This document shows positions 37,579-42,903 of a DNA stretch of 42,903 nucleotides, one piece after another. Both the position numbers and the translations under genes were made by a program. How positions within the stretch are numbered: the stretch's first letter is position 1; the number at the start of each line of letters is the position of its first letter. The DNA comes from Bacillota bacterium (GTDB taxonomy: Bacteria; Bacillota; Clostridia; Oscillospirales; Oscillospiraceae), in the NCBI GenBank assembly GCA_023459875.1, contig JAEWRY010000012.1, positions 1-42,903 on the forward strand. The letters are read 5' to 3'. Under the pieces are notes generated by a model. That model saw only the letters and a list, made by a program, of their open reading frames with translations, was not told where the DNA came from and did no database searches.

Positions 37579-38463
37579 TTAGATTCTCATGTCCCCGACG
37601 AAGAACAAAGCCACCGTGCCGGGGCCCGTGTGCGAACCGATGACGGTTCCCACGCTGTTGATCATGACCTTACCGTTCAGATTCGGGAAAGCCGCTTCCA
37701 CCATGCGCGCCACTTCCTGGGCGTCCTCGATGCAGCCGGAGTTTGAAATAAAGCACTTACCGTTGTAAGCAAGGCCGTCCCGGGCGTGGAGCTTCATCCG
37801 TTCCACGATTTCCTGCATGACCTTCTTCTTCGACCGGATCTTTTCCCGGGGGATCAGGTGTCCGGCGGCGTCCATGTTAAGGAGGGGACAAATGCCCAGG
37901 AGCGTTCCGAAAAAGCCCGCTGTTTTCGAAATCCTTCCCCCCAGGATGTAAAAGGTCAGATCCGTGGAAAAGAACCAATGGTGGATGAGAAGCTTATTGC
38001 CTTCCGCCCACATACAAGCTTCCTCAAAGGACGCTCCGCCGTCCCGCAGGTCCGCTAGCATATCCATGAGAAGCCCGTAGCCCGAGGAGGCCCCCCGGGA
38101 ATCCACGATTTTAATTTTCCTGTCCGGGTATTTTCCCTCAAGCTCCTGCGCGGCGATTCCGGCCGAATTGAACGCTCCGGATAAGCCGGAGGACAGGCTC
38201 ACGTGGAGAATGTCCTTTCCCTCCAGTAAAAACGGCTCGAAAAAATCGATAAACTCCGCCACGTTGACCTGGGAGGAAGTGGGCTGGGACCCCGAGGCCA
38301 TTCTTTTATAGAACTCATCGAAAGGCATGGATTTTCCCAGGTCGTCGGGATACTGTTTTCCGTCGATGTCAAAATGGAAGCAAACGTAAGGGACAGATCT
38401 CTCCCTGAAATATTCGTCGGTCATATCCGCCGTTGAGCAGCAGGTAATTACATACTGATTCAT
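37579..38463 (-). CDS. DegV-family fatty-acid-binding protein (FakB-like), second copy
   Basis: The protein has 294 residues; GGGGGAAGGG lies upstream of ATG 38463. It opens YVITCCSTADMTDEYF. Motifs are ILHVSLSSGLSGAFNSA (about 86-102), VDSRGASSGYGLL and the C-terminal-half DLTFYILGGRISKTAGFFGTLLGICPLL. It is clearly paralogous to, but diverged from, the DegV gene at 36115. The two copies may bind different fatty acids (saturated versus unsaturated), as FakB1 and FakB2 do in Staphylococcus (inference). It is the first gene of the operon. Confidence 0.9.
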   Translation of the reverse strand: MNQYVITCCSTADMTDEYFRERSVPYVCFHFDIDGKQYPDDLGKSMPFDEFYKRMASGSQPTSSQVNVAEFIDFFEPFLLEGKDILHVSLSSGLSGAFNSAGIAAQELEGKYPDRKIKIVDSRGASSGYGLLMDMLADLRDGGASFEEACMWAEGNKLLIHHWFFSTDLTFYILGGRISKTAGFFGTLLGICPLLNMDAAGHLIPREKIRSKKKVMQEIVERMKLHARDGLAYNGKCFISNSGCIEDAQEVARMVEAAFPNLNGKVMINSVGTVIGSHTGPGTVALFFVGDMRI

Positions 38464-38737
38464 AAAACCCTTCCCCCATCAGAATGAGACGCTCATGAAT
38501 CCCCCTGATGACGGGATGCTCATAAACGCTGTCTTTATCATACAACGGAGAATTTTTCCAGTCACTCTATAGTAGCATTCGAGAGAGTCTACCCGTGGTT
38601 TCCGCCAAAGTAGAGAGGAATTCCACCGACTCTACCCACGGTAGAGTATATAAAAGCTCAATAATATTAATTTGATTATTGCCAATTTGTGTACTATAAT
38701 TAAAAAAAGACAATTCTTGGGGGAGATATTCGATTTT
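38464..38737. promoter_or_regulatory. Divergent promoter region with palindromic operator
   Basis: For the plus-strand XRE gene, -35 TTGATT (38672-38677) and -10 TATAAT (38695-38700) are 17 bp apart. A perfect palindrome ACTCTACC-CAC-GGTAGAGT lies at 38629-38647, and a related half site AGTCTACCCGTGG at 38586-38598. These are candidate operators for the XRE protein or the DegV operon. Confidence 0.75.
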
Positions 38738-39337
38738 ATGGAAGACTTGAAACCGGCTATCGCTAAAAATATCATCGAACTGCGGAAATCAATGAACTGG
38801 ACCCAGGCGGAGCTTGCCACAAAACTCAATTATTCGGACAAGGCCGTTTCCAAATGGGAGCGGGCGGAGTCGATTCCCGACGTTGCGGTGCTCAAGGAGA
38901 TCGCGGATCTGTTCCATGTCAGGCTGGACTATCTTCTGGAAGCGGAGCACGACGAGCGCGACGATTCCCTCCTGATTATTTCGGGGCATACAAAGCGCAA
39001 CCGCCTCATCGTGACCCTCCTTTCCGCTTCGCTTGTCTTTCTCATCACCACGATATTGTTTGTCGTTCTGGAACTGATTAAGGTTCCGCTGACCCTGCCC
39101 ACCTGGATGGTCTATGTCTATGCCGTTCCGGTTTTGTGCATTGTGCTTCTGGTGTTTAACTCAATCTGGGGCAGGGGAAAAGTAAACTACGTCATCATCA
39201 CCGCCCTCGTCTGGAGCATCTTGCTGGCCGTGTACTTAACATTCCTTTCCCGGCATATATGGCTTATTTTCGTCATCGGCATCCCCGGCCAGGTCATCAT
39301 CCTGCTGTGGTCCAGATTTAAATTTATGGGGGAATAG
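38738..39337 (+). CDS. XRE-family regulator with membrane domain
   Basis: The protein has 199 residues from ATG 38738, with GGGGGAG 12 nt upstream; the -10 box is 38 nt away, so an upstream ATG at 38672 would lie inside the promoter. The N-terminal helix-turn-helix has NIIELRKSMNWTQAELATKLN followed by SDKAVSKWERAESIPDVAVL (1-65). A LLEAEHDE linker leads to four hydrophobic segments (about 90-110, 122-140, 148-165, 170-190). Membrane-tethered XRE regulators of this kind are common in Clostridia; their signals are unknown. It is a single gene ending in a terminator. Confidence 0.88.
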   Translation: MEDLKPAIAKNIIELRKSMNWTQAELATKLNYSDKAVSKWERAESIPDVAVLKEIADLFHVRLDYLLEAEHDERDDSLLIISGHTKRNRLIVTLLSASLVFLITTILFVVLELIKVPLTLPTWMVYVYAVPVLCIVLLVFNSIWGRGKVNYVIITALVWSILLAVYLTFLSRHIWLIFVIGIPGQVIILLWSRFKFMGE

Positions 39338-39391
39338 CGGGATTCGTTCAAACTGAGCTAAGGCTCTGTGCAGCGCAAAAAGATGAAGAAA

Positions 39392-39426
39392 GCGCGGTAT
39401 TTTTCCATACCGCGCCTGTGTTTTTT
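39392..39426 (+). terminator. Intrinsic terminator of the XRE gene
   Basis: GCGCGGTAT (39392-39400) pairs with ATACCGCGC (39407-39415), followed after CTGTG by T6. Confidence 0.85.
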
Positions 39427-39517
39427 CGGCTAAAATTCATTCGGCGTGATAAATAAAACATATTATCCCTGCGTCTGCGGTATTCATTTGAAGAGAATTT
39501 AGCTGAGGAGAATGCGA

Positions 39518-39961
39518 ATGTCACGTCTTATATTCAGGGAAAAAGCCATTTCTGTGAAAGCCTCATCAGCTGAAGTATCTGAAGCATTAAGAAAATTGGC
39601 ATGTAAAAACTCATTGCTTAATTCCTTTTTTGATGATGGGTTTTCATTTAATATGTGTGAAAGATATAAACGTGGGTTTAGCGCTATGAGATTTTATGGT
39701 ACGATTGAAGAGCGGGGCGGCGAGTGCTCCGTCAAATATCATATAAGACCCGGGGTTGTCCCCTTGCTTTTGCTGCTTATATGCTTTATTCCTTTTGTTT
39801 ACGCTCTTGCGTTATTGCCGTTTAGATATGTTTCATTGAAATTCATTGCAATATCTGCCGCATTCTCATTGTTTATATACTTTGATATTGTCGGACAGGA
39901 GCGAGCTTGCGAGGAACGGTTCATTAGAAAATTGCACGAACTGGGAAATAAAGAAAAGTAA
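39518..39961 (+). CDS. Small two-helix membrane protein, AT-rich
   Basis: The protein has 147 residues from ATG 39518, chosen because GAGGAG lies 7 nt upstream; the ATG two codons earlier is only 1 nt from it. A soluble N-terminal part of about 80 residues (FREKAISVKASSAEVSEAL) is followed by two hydrophobic helices (about 83-102 and 106-126) and a charged tail. It is more AT-rich than its neighbours, suggesting later arrival. I do not recognise the family. It is terminated by the hairpin at 39973-40001. Confidence 0.7.
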   Translation: MSRLIFREKAISVKASSAEVSEALRKLACKNSLLNSFFDDGFSFNMCERYKRGFSAMRFYGTIEERGGECSVKYHIRPGVVPLLLLLICFIPFVYALALLPFRYVSLKFIAISAAFSLFIYFDIVGQERACEERFIRKLHELGNKEK

Positions 39962-39972
39962 AGAAAGATACT

Positions 39973-40001
39973 AAGCTCCCTGCCGGAGGCGGGGAGCTTT
40001 T
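39973..40001 (+). terminator. Intrinsic terminator
   Basis: AAGCTCCC (39973-39980) pairs with GGGAGCTT (39992-39999) around an inner GCC/GGC stem and ends in TTTAT. Confidence 0.85.
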
Positions 40002-40057
40002 ATGGTTTAAGGCGCTTCTCCGAAAACCCTTTCCCTTTCGTGATAAAGTCACGGAGT

Positions 40058-40107
40058 GAAATTCCTTCTTGTGGTAAAACTAATACAGATTAGAAGGAGG
40101 GAATTTC
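40058..40107 (+). promoter_or_regulatory. Leader hairpin that could hide the ribosome site
   Basis: GAAATTCCTTCT (40058-40069) is complementary to AGAAGG (40092-40097) plus AATTTC (40102-40107), with AGGG (40098-40101) bulged out. The 3' arm contains the AGAAGGAGGG ribosome site of the gene at 40109. No ligand-binding class is recognised. Confidence 0.4.
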
Positions 40108-40108
40108 C

Positions 40109-40336
40109 ATGAAACAATATGTATCCGCCGTGGCTCTTGACAGGAGCCGTTTTTTCCGGATCATTCTCACCGTGCTCGGCGCCCTGGCCGGCTACCTATA
40201 CAGCATGTTTATCTGCGCCACCCCCGTCTGCGCGATCACTTCGAACCTCATCATCCTGACCGTCTACTGCGGAGTTCTGGGCTTCCTCTTCGCGGACGCC
40301 GCCGCCGGGGCGAGGAAGGAGAACCGCCATGAGTAA
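40109..40336 (+). CDS. DUF6132-like small membrane protein
   Basis: The protein has 75 residues; AGAAGGAGGG lies upstream. Two hydrophobic helices (about 15-35 and 43-62) enclose SMFICATPVCAITSN with two cysteines. Small proteins of this type (DUF6132) sit directly before CoA-disulfide-reductase/rhodanese genes in many anaerobes, and here the two frames overlap by 8 bp. A role in passing sulfur or thiol compounds across the membrane is suggested only by this context. Confidence 0.78.
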   Translation: MKQYVSAVALDRSRFFRIILTVLGALAGYLYSMFICATPVCAITSNLIILTVYCGVLGFLFADAAAGARKENRHE

Positions 40337-42782
40337 GGTGCTCATCATCGGCGGCGTGGCGGGCGGAGCCAGCTGCGGTGCCCGTCTGCGCAGGCTGGAC
40401 GAGAAGACCGAGATCGTCCTTTTCGAGCGGGGAGAGTACGTCTCCTACGCCAACTGCGGCCTGCCCTACCACGTGGGCAACGTCATCAAGTCCCGTGACG
40501 CGCTCATTCTGCAGACCCCCGAGGTGATGCGCGCCAAATTCAACATTGACGTGCGCGTGAAGAGCGAGGTTCTCTCCATCGACCGGGAGAAAAAGACCGT
40601 CGCCGTTCTTGATAAAAATACAAACGTAACATACGAGGAGAGCTACGACACCCTGGTCATCTCCACCGGCTCCTCCCCCCTGCGCCCCCCCATCCCGGGC
40701 ATCGACTCGAAGCGCATCCGCACCCTCTGGACGGTGCCCGACGCCGAGAGTATCCGCGCGCTCGTCATGGAGAAGAAGGTAAAATCGGCCGCCGTGATCG
40801 GCGGCGGCTTCATCGGGCTGGAGATGGCGGAAAACCTCCGCCATGCGGGCCTCGACGTCTCCATCGTCGAAGCGCTGGACCAGGTGATGGCCCCGCTGGA
40901 CTTCGAGATGGCCCAGCTTCTGCACGAGAACATCGTAAGAAACGGCGTGAAGCTCTGCCTGGGCGACGGCGTTTCCTACTTTACCGACGAGGGCGACAGC
41001 GTAAAGATCACCCTGAAAAGCGGCAGGACCCTCGATGCCGAGCTCGTGATCCTCTCCATCGGCGTGCGGCCCAACGGGGAGCTCGCCAAGGCCGCGGGAC
41101 TCGCCATGAACGAGCGCGGCGGCATTGTCGCCGATGAATTTTTGCGCACCTCCGACCCCTGCATCTACGCAGTGGGCGACGCCATCGAGGTGGAGGACTT
41201 TATTGACAAGAGCCGCACGATGATCCCCCTGGCTGGCCCCGCCAACAAGCAGGGGCGCATCGCGGCGGACAACATCGCGGGCGGAAGCGAAACCTACGGC
41301 GGTACTCAGGGTACGTCGGTGGCCCGGGTTTTCGACCTCGCCGCCGCCGTCACCGGAGCCAATGAAAAGACGCTTATAAAGCGCGGCATGGTGAAGGGCA
41401 AGGACTACGAGAGCCTCATCATCACCCAGAACTCCCATGCGGGTTACTATCCCGGCGCGCTGCCCATGGCTCTCAAGCTCCTCTTCTCTATGGACGGCAA
41501 AAAGCTCTTCGGATCCCAGATCGTTGGGGGAGAGGGCGCGGACAAGCGCATCGACACCATCGCCGTGACTCTCCGCCTGGGCGGCGGAATCGAAGAGCTC
41601 AAATCCCTGGAGCTGGCCTACGCCCCGCCCTTCTCCTCGGCCAAGGACCCGGTCAACATGGCGGGCTTTACGGCGGAAAACGTCCTCACCGGCAAGGTGG
41701 TTTTCGCCGCCTGGGACGCGGTGGAAAAAAACCCGGACGCAATTCTGCTGGACGTGCGCGAGGAAGCCGAGCTCCTCGCCTACGCTCTTCCCAACGCGGT
41801 GAACATCCCCCTGGGGCAGCTGCGCAAAAGGCTCGGCGAGCTTGACAAAACGAAAGAGATCATCACCTTCTGCGCCGTGGGCGTGCGGAGCTACAACGCG
41901 GCGAGAATTCTCATGCAGAGCGGCTTCGGGCATGTGAAACTCTATCCCGGCGGCGTGCGGTTCTATGAATCCACCCATTATAAAGAGGACGCCGTCCCCG
42001 CTCAAAGCTCACCTGTTTCCGACACCGGACACACCGAGGCGCAGAACGCCCCCGTGGCCGTGATGCGCATCGACTGCAGCGGCCTGCAGTGCCCCGGCCC
42101 CATCATGAAGGTGTTCGAGACCATGAAAAACCTGCAGGACGGCCAGGTGATGGAGGTCATCGCCACCGACGTGGGTTTCACCCGGGACATCGGCGCCTGG
42201 TGCCGGCGCACGGGCAATACCCTTTTGAGCGTCGGCCCCCGGGAAGGGGAATATGTGGCGCTCGTTAAAAAGGGAGCGGGGGAGAGGGCCTTCACCCCGG
42301 CCGCTCCCGCCGCCGAGGGCAAGACCATCATCGTCTTTTCCGGCGACCTGGACAAGGTGCTGGCCTCCTTCATCATCGCCAACGGCGCGGCGGCCATGGG
42401 CAGGCCGGTCACCATGTTCTTCACCTTCTGGGGTCTCAACGTGCTCAGAAGGCCCGACAGGCAGAAGGTAAACAAGACCCTTGTGGAATCCATGTTCGGC
42501 TTCATGATGCCCCGGGGCGCGGGGAGGCTCCATCTCTCCAAGATGGATATGGGCGGCATGGGTACCGCCATGATGAGGCGCATCATGAACGACAAAAATG
42601 TGGATTCTTTGGAGGACCTCATCAAAAAAGCCATGGCCGCGGGGGTCAAGATCGTAGCCTGTACCATGAGCATGGACGTGATGGGCATCCATAAGGAAGA
42701 ACTCATCGACGGCGTGGAGCTGGGCGGCGTGGGGGCTTACCTGGGCGACGCGGAGGAGTCCAACGTCAATCTCTTCATTTAA
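40329..42782 (+). CDS. CoA-disulfide reductase fused to rhodanese, TusA and DsrE-like domains
   Basis: The protein has 817 residues in four domains. Residues 1-445 form an FAD/NAD(P)H pyridine-nucleotide disulfide oxidoreductase of the CoA-disulfide/polysulfide reductase class, with GGVAGGASCGARLRR (FAD), the redox Cys43 in SYANCGLPYHVG and GGGFIGLEMAENL (NAD). Residues about 455-550 form a rhodanese with active Cys515 in FCAVGVRS. Residues about 578-655 form a TusA domain with the CPxP Cys588 (GLQCPGPIMK). Residues 665-817 form a DsrE/DsrF-like domain. The chain can reduce CoA or polysulfide bonds and pass persulfide from rhodanese to TusA to DsrE within one polypeptide. It is translationally coupled to the DUF6132-like gene. 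The stop codon abuts an IS-like left end. Confidence 0.93.
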   Translation: MSKVLIIGGVAGGASCGARLRRLDEKTEIVLFERGEYVSYANCGLPYHVGNVIKSRDALILQTPEVMRAKFNIDVRVKSEVLSIDREKKTVAVLDKNTNVTYEESYDTLVISTGSSPLRPPIPGIDSKRIRTLWTVPDAESIRALVMEKKVKSAAVIGGGFIGLEMAENLRHAGLDVSIVEALDQVMAPLDFEMAQLLHENIVRNGVKLCLGDGVSYFTDEGDSVKITLKSGRTLDAELVILSIGVRPNGELAKAAGLAMNERGGIVADEFLRTSDPCIYAVGDAIEVEDFIDKSRTMIPLAGPANKQGRIAADNIAGGSETYGGTQGTSVARVFDLAAAVTGANEKTLIKRGMVKGKDYESLIITQNSHAGYYPGALPMALKLLFSMDGKKLFGSQIVGGEGADKRIDTIAVTLRLGGGIEELKSLELAYAPPFSSAKDPVNMAGFTAENVLTGKVVFAAWDAVEKNPDAILLDVREEAELLAYALPNAVNIPLGQLRKRLGELDKTKEIITFCAVGVRSYNAARILMQSGFGHVKLYPGGVRFYESTHYKEDAVPAQSSPVSDTGHTEAQNAPVAVMRIDCSGLQCPGPIMKVFETMKNLQDGQVMEVIATDVGFTRDIGAWCRRTGNTLLSVGPREGEYVALVKKGAGERAFTPAAPAAEGKTIIVFSGDLDKVLASFIIANGAAAMGRPVTMFFTFWGLNVLRRPDRQKVNKTLVESMFGFMMPRGAGRLHLSKMDMGGMGTAMMRRIMNDKNVDSLEDLIKKAMAAGVKIVACTMSMDVMGIHKEELIDGVELGGVGAYLGDAEESNVNLFI

Positions 42783-42903
42783 GGCAACACCGCACAAAGC
42801 TGGTGCTACATTGCAATAGCTGGTAAAATAGAATCATGAAAAAACAAATGACGCTGTCGGCGTTTACCGACGAACTGGCGCAGGCCGCCACCAAGAAAAA
42901 AGA
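42783..42903 (+). mobile_element. Left end of an IS5-family-like element (partial)
   Basis: From directly after the preceding stop codon, GGCAACACCGCACAAAGC looks like a terminal inverted repeat. It is followed 53 nt later by the start of a transposase-like frame. The right part lies outside the window, so the inverted repeat and target duplication cannot be confirmed. Confidence 0.6.
42836..42903 (+). CDS. IS5-family-like transposase, N-terminal fragment (runs off window)
   Basis: The frame opens at ATG 42836 and reads MKKQMTLSAFTDELAQAATKKK to the window end. This resembles the N-terminus of clostridial IS5/IS1182-type DDE transposases (a helical start with DEL...TKKKEF). Only about 22 residues are visible, so the catalytic core is not seen. 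No strong ribosome site precedes it, as is common for transposases. Confidence 0.65.
   Translation, partial: MKKQMTLSAFTDELAQAATKKK

Noticed and set aside
40251..42005. 584-codon antisense open frame opposite the CoA-disulfide reductase
   Set aside because: Its His/Gly/Val/Asp-rich composition is typical of the complement of a GC-rich gene, and no family motif is seen. The same reasoning removes long shadows at 1598-2434, 3289-4455, 5000-6394, 8726-9712, 11279-12628 and 28952-30187.
1..42903. tRNA, rRNA or tmRNA genes
   Set aside because: No cloverleaf with T-loop GGTTCGAATCC-type sequence or rRNA-like stretch was seen on either strand by eye.

Overview
The window looks like a chromosomal segment of a Gram-positive obligate anaerobe of the Clostridia, probably Oscillospirales/Eubacteriales-like. 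The evidence is strong AGGAGG-type ribosome sites, TTGACA/TATAAT promoters, S-layer-homology (SLH) proteins, DegV proteins, a clostridial CoA-ester pathway and a sigma-54 enhancer-binding regulator. Most genes are GC-rich. A few AT-rich genes (796-1458, 10034-10636, 39518-39961) and many small repeats suggest a plastic genome. I made no database search; assignments rest on motifs and remembered families.

Layout. 1-780: tail of a Gly/Pro/Arg repeat protein, a folded leader RNA candidate, and a zinc-ribbon membrane protein. 796-1458: AT-rich DUF4145-like gene. 1610-9676 (minus strand): a catabolic island with a sigma-54 activator, a lactonase-like metallo-beta-lactamase, a 4-hydroxybutyrate CoA-transferase, a 4-hydroxybutyryl-CoA-dehydratase-family protein, a ferredoxin, a NifU-like protein and a thiolase. 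A near-consensus -24/-12 promoter lies before the lactonase gene. 10034-12945 (minus): membrane protein, a 254-bp multi-hairpin repeat, then an XRE regulator/membrane protein/B12-radical-SAM operon with twin operators. 13166-27226 (plus): accessory genes including an ADI-like amidinohydrolase, GNAT, SLH-transglutaminase, paired lipoproteins, membrane proteins and a hydrolase, separated by dispersed repeats and a GIY-YIG nuclease gene interrupted by a frameshift and flanked by inverted copies of the same repeat. 27514-33386: MerR/TipAS regulator with a classic 19-bp-spacer operator, a two-component system and a GAF-GGDEF-hemerythrin protein. 33789-38463: SLH protein, second 254-bp element, DegV/membrane/DegV operon. 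38629-42903: XRE membrane regulator, a small unknown gene, a DUF6132-like protein plus a four-domain CoA-disulfide reductase, and the left end of an IS5-like element.

How the genes may work together. The island reads as lactone or 4-hydroxyacid use: the lactonase would open a lactone, the CoA-transferase would activate the hydroxyacid, the dehydratase-like protein would make an enoyl-CoA, and thiolase would cleave or condense downstream acyl-CoAs. Ferredoxin and the NifU-like protein would support the Fe-S and electron needs. The dehydratase homologue keeps cluster ligands but lacks several residues important in the characterised enzyme, so its substrate or reaction may differ.

The strongest candidates for something undescribed are this island, the GIY-YIG gene bounded by the dispersed repeat, and two families of intergenic multi-hairpin elements, one with stem covariation around a constant loop.
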